64,000 nucleotides of DNA, taken from positions 1,240,001-1,304,000 of the forward strand of contig OZ252290.1 of assembly GCA_965250105.1 (NCBI GenBank). Reading direction: 5' to 3'. Positions 26,190-35,507 of this stretch are shown one piece after another. How positions within the stretch are numbered: the first letter of the stretch is position 1; every line of letters starts with the position of its first letter. This DNA comes from JBCBSK01 sp965250105 (GTDB lineage Bacteria; Pseudomonadota; Alphaproteobacteria; Rhizobiales; Tepidamorphaceae). The notes under the pieces are model-generated. The model searched no databases and was not told the origin of the DNA. It was given only the letters and a program-made list of their open reading frames with translations. The position numbers and the translations under genes were made by a program.

Positions 26190-26985
26190 CGGCCAGCTCC
26201 AGATCCTGTATCGTTTCGGCGCGGTCTCGTGCGCAAGATGACATCCCCGCGCGGAAATCGCACTCGAACAGAACGTCGCCATCGTCAAGCGGCCTGACCC
26301 GGGTCATCGGCCGCAGGGCCTGGTCGAGCCGATGCAGGAAGGGCATGTCGAGGCCGGCCGGCCCCGCGCCCAGGATGATCGGGGCGACGAGCAGATGCAG
26401 GCTGTCGATGGCATCGGCCTTGAGAAAATGCGCGATCGTGGTCGGCCCGCCTTCGATCAGAAGCCGCTCGAAACCCAAATCGGCAAGCGCGCGAACCACG
26501 TCTTCAGGCTTCATGACGCGGCCCGGGTGTGGCACGTCGAGGAAATGCGCGCGCGTTCCGAGATCCGGGCGGCGGCGACCGATCACCACGACCGGCGCGC
26601 CATCATCGGCGAGACAGCGGGCATCGGCCGGCATGCGTCCGCTCGGATCGATGATGACACGGGCGGGGTTCGGCGCCTCCAGATGGCGGACCGTGAGCCG
26701 GGGATCATCGGCCAGGATCGTGCCGACGCCGACCAGCACCGCGTCGACCGACGCGCGCAGCCCGTGCAGATGGTTCAGCCCGCCGGCGCCGTTGATATAG
26801 CGCGATTCACCCGACGCCGCCGCGACCCGCCCGTCGAGCGACTGGCCGAGCTGGGCCACGACGCGCGCGCCATTGAGCGCGACTGGATCGAGCGCCACGG
26901 GACGGGCGGTTTTGTCCGAGTGGGTTGACGACATGACGCGTTGACCGACGGGACCCTCAAGGCGGCGCGTTGTGGACGACGCCAT
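26173..26985 (-). CDS. RibD C-terminal (pyrimidine reductase) domain protein
   Basis: 270 aa. It holds only the reductase half of RibD, a DHFR-like fold: RVVAQLGQSLDGRVA, VGVGTILADDPRLTVR for NADPH and substrate binding, and the LLIEGGPTTIAHFL glycine loop. The deaminase zinc motif (HAE/PCxxC) is absent, so it is not a complete riboflavin enzyme. In riboflavin synthesis this domain reduces a ribosylamino-pyrimidine. Here it may reduce a related pteridine or lumazine precursor. ATG 26985 or ATG 26934 are both possible starts. It overlaps the b561 gene and converges on the ADH-PTPS-GT-MT unit. Confidence 0.87.
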   Translation of the reverse strand: MASSTTRRLEGPVGQRVMSSTHSDKTARPVALDPVALNGARVVAQLGQSLDGRVAAASGESRYINGAGGLNHLHGLRASVDAVLVGVGTILADDPRLTVRHLEAPNPARVIIDPSGRMPADARCLADDGAPVVVIGRRRPDLGTRAHFLDVPHPGRVMKPEDVVRALADLGFERLLIEGGPTTIAHFLKADAIDSLHLLVAPIILGAGPAGLDMPFLHRLDQALRPMTRVRPLDDGDVLFECDFRAGMSSCARDRAETIQDLELADGGKG

Positions 26986-27187
26986 TTCTAGCTGCCTATC
27001 ACGACCAGGAGATCACGGCGACATGGTGACCGAGATTTGATGGCGCGCGGCGGGACATGTCGTCAGCGTGGCGGATGCGCCCGGATCGGCGATCGCATGA
27101 TCCACGGGCATAACTACCAGAACGGCGTCGTCCCCTCGCGGCCTGGTCGCCTGGACCACATCAACGCCATCGCGTGACCGTCCCGGG

Positions 27188-29077
27188 TCAGCGTCGAGAC
27201 AGGAGATGCTCGACAATCCGATCGGCGAGGGCTTCGGCATCGTCGGAGGACGTGTCGACCGTGATTTCGGGATTGTCCGGCGGCTCGTAGGGAGAATCGA
27301 TTCCGGTGAAATTCTTCAGCGTGCCGGCGCGGGCTTTTTTGTAGAGCCCTTTCGGATCGCGCGCCTCGGCGATCTCGAGCGGCGTGCTGACATAGATCTC
27401 GACGAACTCGTCCGCCGCCACCATGTCGCGCACCATGCGCCGTTCGGAGCGGAAGGGCGAGATGAAGGCACACAACACGATCAGGCCGGCATCGACCATC
27501 AGCCGCGCCACCTCGCCGATGCGACGGATGTTCTCGACCCGATCGACATCGGTGAAGCCGAGATCCTTGTTGAGCCCATGACGCACATTGTCGCCATCGA
27601 GCAGATAGCTGTGGCGGCCGAGGGCGGCGAGCTTGGCTTCGACCAGATTGGCGATCGTCGACTTGCCCGCCCCGGAAAGCCCGGTGAACCACAGAATGCA
27701 GGGCGCCTGATCCTTCAGCCCGGCACGGCGCGCCTTGTCGACATCGAGCGGCTGGCGGTGAATATTGCTGGCCCGCCGCAATCCGTGACGGATCATGCCG
27801 GCGCCGACGGTCTGATTGGTGAACCGGTCGATGAGGATGAAGGAACCGGTCTCGCGCATCTCCGCGTAAGGATCGAAGGCGATCGGATGCGTCGTTTCGA
27901 GATTGCACAGGCCGATCTCGTTGAGATCCAGCTTGACGGCGGGCTGCGGCTCGTAGCTCTCGATATCGATCTTGTACCTGAGGGCCGTCACCGAGGCGGG
28001 CGTCGTCTGGTTGCCGGCCTTGAGAAGATAGGATCGCCCAGGCAGAAGCGGGTCTTCATGCATCCAGATCACCTTGGCGGCGAACTGGTCCGACACTTCC
28101 GGCCGGGCTTCGGGCGAAGCGATGAGATCGCCGCGCGAAATGTCAATCTCGTCCTCCAGCACGAGCGTCACCGCCTGGCCCGCGACCGCCGCGCGAAGCG
28201 CGCCGTCGGCGCTGGCGATCTGTCGGATCCGGCTGGTCCGACCAGATTTGGCGACCGCGATCCGGTCGCCCGAACGCACCGATCCGCTCGTCACCGTGCC
28301 GGCATAACCGCGGAAATCGAGATCGGGCCGGTTGACCCATTGCACGGGAAAACGGAACGGATGGTCGTGCCGGTCCGTCGCCGCGTCAACCGCTTCGAGC
28401 CGTTCGATCAGCGTCGGTCCCTCATACCAGTTCATGCGTTCGGAGCGGAACGAGACGTTGTCGCCATGGCGCGCCGACATCGGCACGGCGAGCGTCGTCT
28501 CGAAGCCGAGGCCCTCGGCGGTCTTGAGATAGTCGGCGGTGATCTGATGATAGGTGGCGCTCGAATGGCCAACGAGATCCATCTTGTTGATCGCCAGCAC
28601 GATATGCCGGATGCCGAGCAGATGGGCGATATAGGAATGCCGCCGGGTCTGCGGCAGAACGCCTTTTCGCGCGTCGACCAGCAGGATCGCCAGATCGGCG
28701 GTCGAGGCGCCGGTCGCCATGTTGCGGGTATATTGCTCATGGCCCGGCGTGTCGGCGACGATGAATTTGCGCCTGTCGGTCGCGAAGAAGCGATAGGCCA
28801 CGTCGATCGTGATGCCCTGTTCGCGTTCGGCTTCGAGCCCGTCGAGCAAGAGCGCGAAATCGATGTCGTCGCCGGCGGTGCCGAATTTGCGGCTGTCCCG
28901 CGACAGGGCGGTCAGATGGTCTTCCAGGATCAGCTTCGAATCGTAGAGAAGCCGGCCGATCAACGTCGACTTCCCGTCATCCACCGATCCGCAGGTAATC
29001 ACCCGCAGGACGCCCTTGTCGCCGACATCATAGAGCCGCCGGACCTGGGCCCGGCGTTCCGCCTCGAGCCCGGCCAT
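27188..29077 (-). CDS. cysNC: Bifunctional sulfate adenylyltransferase subunit 1 / adenylylsulfate kinase (CysN-CysC, NodQ-like)
   Basis: 629 aa fusion. The N-terminal GTPase has G1 GSVDDGKSTLIGRLL (residues 30-44), G3 DTPGHEQYTRNM and G4 NKMDLV, followed by two beta-barrels. From about residue 455 comes an APS kinase with P-loop FTGLSGAGKSTIANL and the phospho-transfer serine segment CAFISPFRSER. CysN drives formation of adenosine 5'-phosphosulfate by GTP hydrolysis, and the kinase part makes PAPS for assimilation or sulfation. ATG overlaps the cysD stop by one base. Fusions of this form are also called nodQ in rhizobia that sulfate Nod factors. Confidence 0.95.
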   Translation of the reverse strand: MAGLEAERRAQVRRLYDVGDKGVLRVITCGSVDDGKSTLIGRLLYDSKLILEDHLTALSRDSRKFGTAGDDIDFALLLDGLEAEREQGITIDVAYRFFATDRRKFIVADTPGHEQYTRNMATGASTADLAILLVDARKGVLPQTRRHSYIAHLLGIRHIVLAINKMDLVGHSSATYHQITADYLKTAEGLGFETTLAVPMSARHGDNVSFRSERMNWYEGPTLIERLEAVDAATDRHDHPFRFPVQWVNRPDLDFRGYAGTVTSGSVRSGDRIAVAKSGRTSRIRQIASADGALRAAVAGQAVTLVLEDEIDISRGDLIASPEARPEVSDQFAAKVIWMHEDPLLPGRSYLLKAGNQTTPASVTALRYKIDIESYEPQPAVKLDLNEIGLCNLETTHPIAFDPYAEMRETGSFILIDRFTNQTVGAGMIRHGLRRASNIHRQPLDVDKARRAGLKDQAPCILWFTGLSGAGKSTIANLVEAKLAALGRHSYLLDGDNVRHGLNKDLGFTDVDRVENIRRIGEVARLMVDAGLIVLCAFISPFRSERRMVRDMVAADEFVEIYVSTPLEIAEARDPKGLYKKARAGTLKNFTGIDSPYEPPDNPEITVDTSSDDAEALADRIVEHLLSRR

Positions 29078-30039
29078 CAGAAGTACCCCTCGCGCTTCTT
29101 CTTCTCCATCGACGCCGCATCGTCATGATCGATGACGCGGCCCTGGCGTTCCGATGTCTTCACGGTGGCCATTTCGAGGACGATGTCCTCGATCGTCCGG
29201 GCATCGGATTCGATCGCGCCGGTCAGCGGATAGCAGCCCAGCGTGCGGAAGCGGATCATCCTTTCTTCCGGCGTCTCGCCGGGATCGAGCGGCAGCCGGT
29301 TGTCGTCGACCATCAGCATGACGCCGTCGCGCATCACGACCGGCCGCCGCGCGGCGTAGTAAAGCGGCACGATCGGGATGTGCTCTTCCATGATGTAGAG
29401 CCAGATATCGAGCTCGGTCCAGTTGGACAGCGGAAAGACGCGGATCGATTCCCCCTTGGCGATCCGCCCGTTATAGATGTGCCAGAGTTCGGGCCGCTGA
29501 TTGCGCGGGTCCCAGCCATGTTGGGCCGTGCGGAAGGAGAAGACGCGCTCCTTGGCGCGGGACTTCTCCTCGTCGCGCCGGCCGCCGCCGAAGGCCGCGT
29601 CATACCCGCCGGCGGACAGCGCCTGCAGCAGGCCGTCGGTGCGCATGATCTGGGTATGCAGCGCCGAACCGTGCTTGAACGGATCGATGCAGCGCTCGAC
29701 GCCCTCCTGATTGACATGCACGACGATGTCGAGCCCGAGCGCTGCCATGAGCTCGTCGCGAAACGCGCCCATGGCCTGGAATTCCCATAGGGAATCGATG
29801 TGCAGCAACGGAAAGGGCGGCTTCGACGGCCAGAACGCCTTGAGCGCCAGGTGCAGCATGACGGTCGAATCCTTGCCGATCGAATAGAGCAGCACCGGAT
29901 TGTCGAATTCGGCCGCCACCTCGCGCATGATGTGAATGCTTTCCGCTTCGAGCGCGGCGAGATGATTGGGCAGGGGATGAAGCCGCTGCGGCGGCGCCTT
30001 GAACCGCGCCGCGTAGTCGGCGATCAGCTTGTCTGACAT
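29077..30039 (-). CDS. cysD: Sulfate adenylyltransferase subunit 2
   Basis: 320 aa, usual length for CysD. It is an ATP pyrophosphatase-fold subunit with the PP-loop YSIGKDSTVMLHLALKAF near residue 50 and the C-terminal arginine-rich YPLTGAIESDA region. With CysN it makes APS from sulfate and ATP in the cytosol. It is the first gene of the cysD-cysNC pair, one-base overlap. cysH, cysI and cysG are not nearby, so this pair is either part of a split assimilation pathway or serves sulfation. Confidence 0.95.
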   Translation of the reverse strand: MSDKLIADYAARFKAPPQRLHPLPNHLAALEAESIHIMREVAAEFDNPVLLYSIGKDSTVMLHLALKAFWPSKPPFPLLHIDSLWEFQAMGAFRDELMAALGLDIVVHVNQEGVERCIDPFKHGSALHTQIMRTDGLLQALSAGGYDAAFGGGRRDEEKSRAKERVFSFRTAQHGWDPRNQRPELWHIYNGRIAKGESIRVFPLSNWTELDIWLYIMEEHIPIVPLYYAARRPVVMRDGVMLMVDDNRLPLDPGETPEERMIRFRTLGCYPLTGAIESDARTIEDIVLEMATVKTSERQGRVIDHDDAASMEKKKREGYF

Positions 30040-30183
30040 GTCCGTCTCACATCCGTGCGACCGGGTCCCGCGACCCGATCGATACCGGCCAGACGGCGAG
30101 ATCTACATCGCCCCGTCACCAGGTGACAAGCGAGCCGGTCGGGAAGGATATGCGGGGGCGCGCGACCGGCACCGGCGCGAGGA

Positions 30184-30564
30184 TCAGTAACGGCGCATAT
30201 AGCCGAAGGCGCAGATGCAGCGATTGACCGCTTCATTGTCGTAATAGCCGGTCTTGAAATAGCCGGACGACACGCCGCACCAGGATTTGGTCTCGTCGGC
30301 CCAGGTCACCCGCAATGCCGGCAATACGCTGGTCGCGTCGGCCTCGACGATGGTGACGGCCTGGTCGTGATAGCTCTGGACGGCCGTTTCGAGTTGCGGG
30401 CGCATCTCGTCGGGATAGACGTGATGCAGGCCCTGGCATCTCAGTGGCTGGGACGATACATGGCCGGCCGTGAGATCGGCGGCGACGGCCGCGGACGGCA
30501 TCGACGCCAGCATGGCCAGTCCGGCGAGCAGACCCAGGGCAGCGATCGCGAAACGCCTGATCAT
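30184..30564 (-). CDS. Small secreted protein of unknown function, downstream of TolC-like gene
   Basis: 126 aa with a clear signal peptide (FAIAALGLLAGLAMLASM, cleavage near AVAAD at 30). The mature protein is about 97 aa with four cysteines (43, 96, 116, 118), likely two disulfides, and a Tyr-rich end. The ribosome site AGGAG overlaps the stop of the TolC-like gene, and the ATG starts 8 bases after that gene's last base, so it is translationally coupled to it. No known domain is recognised. Its position suggests a periplasmic partner of the secretion system. Confidence 0.7.
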   Translation of the reverse strand: MIRRFAIAALGLLAGLAMLASMPSAAVAADLTAGHVSSQPLRCQGLHHVYPDEMRPQLETAVQSYHDQAVTIVEADATSVLPALRVTWADETKSWCGVSSGYFKTGYYDNEAVNRCICAFGYMRRY

Positions 30565-30572
30565 ACCGTCTC

Positions 30573-31976
30573 CTAACGATCCTCGCGCACGAACTTCCAG
30601 CGGTCGCGCGGCTGGTCCTCGGCGACGGGCGCCCGCGGCACGCCGATGCGATCGCCGACATCGGATGTCGCGTCCGACGGCGGCCTGAGGCCGAAGGTCG
30701 ACAACAGCCGGCCCATCGCGGCGACGATCCGGTATTCGGCGAAGACGATGGCATATTCGGCGGTGACGCGCGCCGCCTCGGTGCCGGTCAGCGAGTTCTG
30801 CGTGTCGAGCACGTCGAGCAGCGACCTTTCGCCGACGCTGAACTGTTCCTGATAGGAGTTCAGCAATTGGCGGGTCTCGGCGACTTGGCTGCGCAGCAGG
30901 TCGAGCTGTTCGCCGAGCCAGCGCCGTTGCACCCAGGCCTCGCGGATCTCGCGCTCGACCTCGCGCGATGACGAATGGAGCAGCATGCGGCTCTCGCTCA
31001 TCCGCTCGATCTGTTCGCCGCGCTGGGCGTTGCGGATGCCGCTGTCGTAAAGCGTCCAGTTGAAGGTCAGGAAGGCACCGGCCTCCGCCGCGTCTCCCGG
31101 ACGCCGGGCGATGTCGTAGCCACCCAGGCCAACGACTTCCAGATCGACCTCCGGCCCGAAGGCCGCTTCGGCTCCGTCGACGAGCGCCTGGGCCGAGTCG
31201 ATATCGCGGCGGCGCAGTTCGATCAGCGGGTTTTCGCGGCGCGCCACGTCGACGGCGGCATCAATCGATTTCGGCAACACATTGGCCAACCGCCGCGCGT
31301 CCTTGAGCCCCGCCGGCGGGCGGCCGACAAGCTCGATGAATTCGGTCTCGGCGACGGCCCGGTCCTCGCGGAACGAGGCGAGCTGGACCTCGGCGGCGAA
31401 GATACGTTCCTGGACCTGTTCGACATCGGCGATCGACAACACGCCCTGGCCGGCGCCTTCGCGCACATCGCTCAGGGTCTCGCGGTGAAAGCGCAGATTT
31501 TCGAGCGCGATCTGTTCGAGCTGTACCAGGCGCAGCATCTCGATATAGGTGCGCGCCGTCTGCAGGGCGATGAATTCCGAGCGCTCCTGAACGCGCGCCG
31601 CCGCTCCGTCGACGCGAGCGGCCTGATTGAAGATCTCGGCATTCGTCCGGCCATGGTCATAGACGCGCTGGCGCAGGCGGACGGCGATCTCGGCCGGCGT
31701 GTAGTCCTTGCGGACGCCGGGCGCGCGCGTCGTGGAGTTATCGACATATTCGAGGCCGACCCGGCCTTCGAGGTCGATCTGCGGTCCCCAGAGACCGCGC
31801 GCCTGCTCGAGTTCGAACTCGATCGCGCGGCGGCTGAAAATCGCTTCGCTGATATTGGGATTCGTCAGAACCGTGATGCGGAGGGCTTCTTCGAGCGAGA
31901 TCGCCTTGGCCGGGGCGGCCGCGCCGGCGACGCCGAAACACAGAAGCAGGGTCGAGAGAAAACGCCGCTTTCTCAT
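30573..31976 (-). CDS. TolC-family outer membrane protein (LapE-like)
   Basis: 467 aa with signal peptide (FLSTLLLCFGVAGAAAPAKA). It has the two TolC halves: long amphipathic helices with ERSEFIALQTARTYIEMLR in the first and QLDLLRSQVAETRQLLNSY in the second, and the family end VGERSLLDVLDTQNSLTGTEA. It would form the trimeric outer-membrane channel. Start at ATG 31976 is supported by GGGAG six bases upstream. It lies 465 bases downstream of a Rap1a-family gene and the type I ABC transporter, all on the same strand, so it is very likely the outer membrane part of the adhesin exporter. Confidence 0.9.
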   Translation of the reverse strand: MRKRRFLSTLLLCFGVAGAAAPAKAISLEEALRITVLTNPNISEAIFSRRAIEFELEQARGLWGPQIDLEGRVGLEYVDNSTTRAPGVRKDYTPAEIAVRLRQRVYDHGRTNAEIFNQAARVDGAAARVQERSEFIALQTARTYIEMLRLVQLEQIALENLRFHRETLSDVREGAGQGVLSIADVEQVQERIFAAEVQLASFREDRAVAETEFIELVGRPPAGLKDARRLANVLPKSIDAAVDVARRENPLIELRRRDIDSAQALVDGAEAAFGPEVDLEVVGLGGYDIARRPGDAAEAGAFLTFNWTLYDSGIRNAQRGEQIERMSESRMLLHSSSREVEREIREAWVQRRWLGEQLDLLRSQVAETRQLLNSYQEQFSVGERSLLDVLDTQNSLTGTEAARVTAEYAIVFAEYRIVAAMGRLLSTFGLRPPSDATSDVGDRIGVPRAPVAEDQPRDRWKFVREDR

Positions 31977-32441
31977 ATCCGCTCCCAGTTCGCGCGCCTT
32001 GCGCAGAATCGATTGCCCGACACTAATCGAGTGACGGAAAATGGTTAATAGACTCTTTCCGGATACCGGCAGAGATCCCCAGGCAAAGGCCGGCAAATGT
32101 TGCCCAAGCCATCTTATGTCATACGCCCGTCACCGCGTAATCACTGTAGCGGCGGGGTCACAGTCGCCGGTTTATATATGTCTATATGTGCGGACCACGA
32201 CTGTCGGTACGTCGACATTGATAGGCGTCCATTGAGAGCCGGAACGATCCGACGTCAGAGTTTCAAGTCGTTGCAAGCGTGGCCGAACATGTCCGGCTCT
32301 TCGGTTGTCATTGCCTAGCTTGTCGCGGCAATCCAAGCATCACAAGCCAGGCCCCGAGCCCCGGCCCTCGGGACATGCCGGGGGTGACGGCGCGGGATGA
32401 GACGGGCCAAGACTTGATGATCCAATGTCGACGCCGACAAT
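31977..32441. other. Intergenic region between Rap1a-like gene and tolC-like gene
   Basis: 465 bases with no supported gene. It is relatively AT-rich near 32000-32200 and probably holds a separate promoter for the TolC-like gene. No hairpin or RNA gene was recognised. Confidence 0.5.
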
Positions 32442-32948
32442 TCAGCACGAGGCCTGGGCGCGAATGGCGCGGCCGATGAGATCAGCGCCAGCCTCGCCCG
32501 GCCGCGCGCCATTCTCCCCGATCCATCGGCACATCAGCCCGGTGAAGGCTTCGTTGGTCGTGCCCTCGGGCACGCAGATGCGGGCGGTGGCGGCGAGGTC
32601 CGCCTCGTTTTCGAGAAAGCCGTCGCGCTCTTCGAGCAGATCGGTACGCTGCTCTTCGGACAGCGCGGCCCACAACGCGTTGAAATGGCTGATGCGCAAG
32701 ACGCCGACGATGTCGCTGAAGGCGGAAAACCGCTTATGCGCGTCGAACAGGCCGGTCATATAGGCCATGATGAATTCCTGGTCGGCGGGATCCTCGCTGC
32801 GACACAGGATCTCGACATCCTCGCCCGAGAAGAAATGGCTCGACCGCGCCTGGGCCCAGGTCGGCGCGCTGGCGAGTGCCGCCACGAGCGCAGCGGCCAT
32901 GACGGCGACGCGGGCAACGGCCCTGGCTGGAGCGACCATGCCGCGCAT
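32442..32948 (-). CDS. Secreted Rap1a/Tai-family protein
   Basis: 168 aa with signal peptide (VAVMAAALVAALASAPTWAQA). The mature part matches the Rap1a/Tai fold: SGEDVEILCRSED, QEFIMAYMTGLFDA, then after a variable insert ICVPEGTTNEAFTGLMCRWI and the C-terminal ADLIGRAIRAQASC. In Serratia, Rap1a proteins neutralise type VI amidase effectors in the periplasm, but the fold is widespread and usually of unknown role. Here it sits 7 bases after the exporter ABC gene, so a role in secretion or adhesin handling is more likely than immunity. No effector amidase is adjacent. Confidence 0.75.
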   Translation of the reverse strand: MRGMVAPARAVARVAVMAAALVAALASAPTWAQARSSHFFSGEDVEILCRSEDPADQEFIMAYMTGLFDAHKRFSAFSDIVGVLRISHFNALWAALSEEQRTDLLEERDGFLENEADLAATARICVPEGTTNEAFTGLMCRWIGENGARPGEAGADLIGRAIRAQASC

Positions 32949-32955
32949 CGGCCCG

Positions 32956-35214
32956 TCACTCCGGCCTGCGCTGGCTCTTGCCGCCGAGCGCGTCCAGAAC
33001 CTTCGTCTTGGGGCCGTCCAGGATCAGCCGCCCCTCCTCGATGACGAGTAGCCGGTCGACCAGTTCCAGCGTCGCGGCGCGGTGCGTGGTCAGAAGAAGC
33101 GTCTGTTCAGGCGTCAGATTGCGCCTGAGATTTTCCACCAGCTGCCGTTCGGACTGGATGTCCATCGTGCCCGACGGCTCGTCGAGGAACAGGATGGGCG
33201 GCGACGTCAGAAGCGCGCGCGCCAGGATCACCGACTGGCGCTGACCGGTCGACAGAAACCGCCCGCCCTCGCCGACCGGCATGTCGAAGCCGCGCGGATG
33301 GCGCTGCACGAAGGGCATCAGACCGGCGAGCGTGGCGGCCCGGATGAGGATCTCGTCGTCGATATCGGGAATGCCGAGCACGATGTTCTCGCGCATCGAT
33401 CCGGCGAACAGCCCCGCATCCTGCGAGACGAAACCGACCGCGCGCCGCACCTCGGCGACCGAATACTGTCGGACATCGACCCCGTCGATCAGGATATGGC
33501 CATCATCGGGCACATAGAGCCCAGCCAGCAACCGGCCGATCGAGGTCTTGCCCGAACCGATCCGGCCGAGAATACCGATCCGCTCGCCCTGCGCGACCTT
33601 GAGATTGACGTCGACGAGCGCCGGCGCCGGGCCGCCCGGATAGGTGAAGGTGACGTCGCGGAACTCAATCGTCCCCTTGGTTATGGTGCGCGCGACATAT
33701 TGTGCCGACCACGGCTTTTCGCGCGGCAGCTTCATGACCTCGTCGATATTGCGATAGGCGATGAAGGCGTGGCGCGTGCGGGCCAGCGTCGAGGCGATGC
33801 TGCCGAGGGGCGCGGCGGCGCGCCCGCCGAGAATGATCGCGGCGATGATCGCCCCCATCGACACATTGCCGGCGGAAAAGCTGTAGACCCCGACGACGAT
33901 CATGCTGATCGTCATCAATTGCTGGATCAGAACCGTCGAATTGACCGCCAGCGCCGAATAGCGCCGCACATCGGCGGCGGTGCGCGAGGCGGCACCGATC
34001 GATTCCTCCCATGACCTGAGCATCTGGCCTTCGGCGCGGCAGAGCTTGATGGTCTCCAGCGAATTCAGAGATTCCATCAGGAAGCTGTGCCGCCGGGCGG
34101 CATCGGCGATGCTGTCATCGACCCGCGAGGCCAGCAGGAACTGGCCGATGATGCCGATCAGAAGGACCAGGATCAGGCCGACGATCAGCGGCACGACCAT
34201 CAGCCCGGCGATCTGATAGATCACGAAGATGAACAGGCCGAGGAACAGAAAGTCGATGACGGCGACGACGGTGCTCGAGGTCAGGAATTCGCGGATCGTC
34301 TCGAAATCACGCAGGCTGTTGATGAAGCTACCGGTATCCTGCGGCCTGTGGCGGAAATCGAGCCCGATGACATGCTCATAGATACGGGCCGAGAGAATGA
34401 CGTCGGCGCGGCGCCCGGCCAGCGCGATCAGCCGGTCGCGCAGCGTCCTGAGGATGAAATCGAAGATCAGCGCCACGGCAAGGCCGATGACCAGCACCCA
34501 CAAAGTCGGAAAGGCCGAATTGGGCAGCACCCGGTCATAGACGTTCATCGTGAACAGCGGCACGCCGAGCGCGATGACATTGATCGTGCAGGCGGCGACG
34601 GCGACGATCAGGAAATCGCGGCGCATCGATTTGATCAGCGACCAGAACCAGTGCCCCTGGCTTTCCTCATAGTCCGGATCGCTCTCGCGCAGGCGCCGTT
34701 CGGGCTTGATCAGGACAAAGTAGCCCGACGACAGCCCGTCGAGCGCGGCCATCGTCTCGGTGGACACGCCCATCGCCGCCTCCGGAAAGGCGACCTCGAA
34801 GGTCCCGTCATCGCCCTTGTCGACGATCAACAAGGCGCCGCCGTCGCGGGTCAGCATGACCGCCGGCAGCAGAATGCCCGGAATGTCCTCGATATCGCGC
34901 TTGACGACGCCCGCCTTGAGGCCGGCGCGCTCGGCGGCGCGCACGAAGACCGCCGGCGTCAGGCGGCCATGTTCGAGCGGCAGGCCCGCCGTCAGCGCGC
35001 TGGTCTCGACCGACCGGTCGTAATAGTTGACGATATATTGCAGGCAGTCGACGAGCGGATCCATGAGGCTCGACCGCGCCGCGCTGGCGAGATCGACCAC
35101 CGAGGCCGGATCGTCAGCGGTCGCGAGCCGAGCACCCGCGGCGGCGGCCACCGGGGCCGGCGCGGTCGCGCGCGCCTGAAGGGCGCGTTCCGTATCGCCA
35201 TGCTCCGATGTCAT
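32956..35214 (-). CDS. Type I secretion ABC transporter/ATPase, LapB/RtxB-like
   Basis: 752 aa. It has an N-terminal C39-like domain (residues 50-170), membrane domain with helices at about 200-460 and ATPase domain at about 520-750. Walker A is GRIGSGKTSIGRLL, signature LSTGQRQSVILARALL, Walker B ILFLDEPSG. The C39 domain carries a Cys (DPLVDCLQYI) but the catalytic His of the peptidase is not present, so it is a CLD: it may bind but not cleave. That matches exporters of giant RTX adhesins, which lack a GG leader. It is divergent from the HlyD gene and followed by the Rap1a gene. Confidence 0.93.
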   Translation of the reverse strand: MTSEHGDTERALQARATAPAPVAAAAGARLATADDPASVVDLASAARSSLMDPLVDCLQYIVNYYDRSVETSALTAGLPLEHGRLTPAVFVRAAERAGLKAGVVKRDIEDIPGILLPAVMLTRDGGALLIVDKGDDGTFEVAFPEAAMGVSTETMAALDGLSSGYFVLIKPERRLRESDPDYEESQGHWFWSLIKSMRRDFLIVAVAACTINVIALGVPLFTMNVYDRVLPNSAFPTLWVLVIGLAVALIFDFILRTLRDRLIALAGRRADVILSARIYEHVIGLDFRHRPQDTGSFINSLRDFETIREFLTSSTVVAVIDFLFLGLFIFVIYQIAGLMVVPLIVGLILVLLIGIIGQFLLASRVDDSIADAARRHSFLMESLNSLETIKLCRAEGQMLRSWEESIGAASRTAADVRRYSALAVNSTVLIQQLMTISMIVVGVYSFSAGNVSMGAIIAAIILGGRAAAPLGSIASTLARTRHAFIAYRNIDEVMKLPREKPWSAQYVARTITKGTIEFRDVTFTYPGGPAPALVDVNLKVAQGERIGILGRIGSGKTSIGRLLAGLYVPDDGHILIDGVDVRQYSVAEVRRAVGFVSQDAGLFAGSMRENIVLGIPDIDDEILIRAATLAGLMPFVQRHPRGFDMPVGEGGRFLSTGQRQSVILARALLTSPPILFLDEPSGTMDIQSERQLVENLRRNLTPEQTLLLTTHRAATLELVDRLLVIEEGRLILDGPKTKVLDALGGKSQRRPE

Positions 35215-35507
35215 GCATCGTCCATGTGATGATCGATGAGAAAGGAAAAGTCGTTAAGCACCAAATCTTGATAGCCAAATTGGCCCACAAGATCTATATT
35301 AATCATTGTTCAGGCTTGGATTAACACGATTTTCCAGGGGTATCGAGCGCGCGCTGCGCGGCTTCGATTGCCCGCGAGAAAGTGTGGCCGGCCCGACATG
35401 GGCCAGTGTGACATGAACTGGCCTGACATGGACATGTCGGCGAGCCCGTGCGCGTGTCAGTAACAGTAGAGGCCAGGTAGTCACCTAATCCATGACTTAC
35501 ATCATTC
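35215..35507. promoter_or_regulatory. Divergent promoter region of the T1SS genes
   Basis: 293 bases between the exporter (minus) and adaptor (plus) genes. It is AT-rich at 35250-35330 and holds ACCAAAT (35260-35266) and GCCAAAT (35274-35280, within the 9-base palindrome-like CCAAATTGG). Similar ACCAAAT sites recur upstream of the adhesin gene. No regulator is known. Confidence 0.45.

Noticed and set aside
32442..32948. Type VI secretion immunity gene
   Set aside because: Only the fold suggests it. There is no amidase effector, VgrG, Hcp or other type VI gene in the window.
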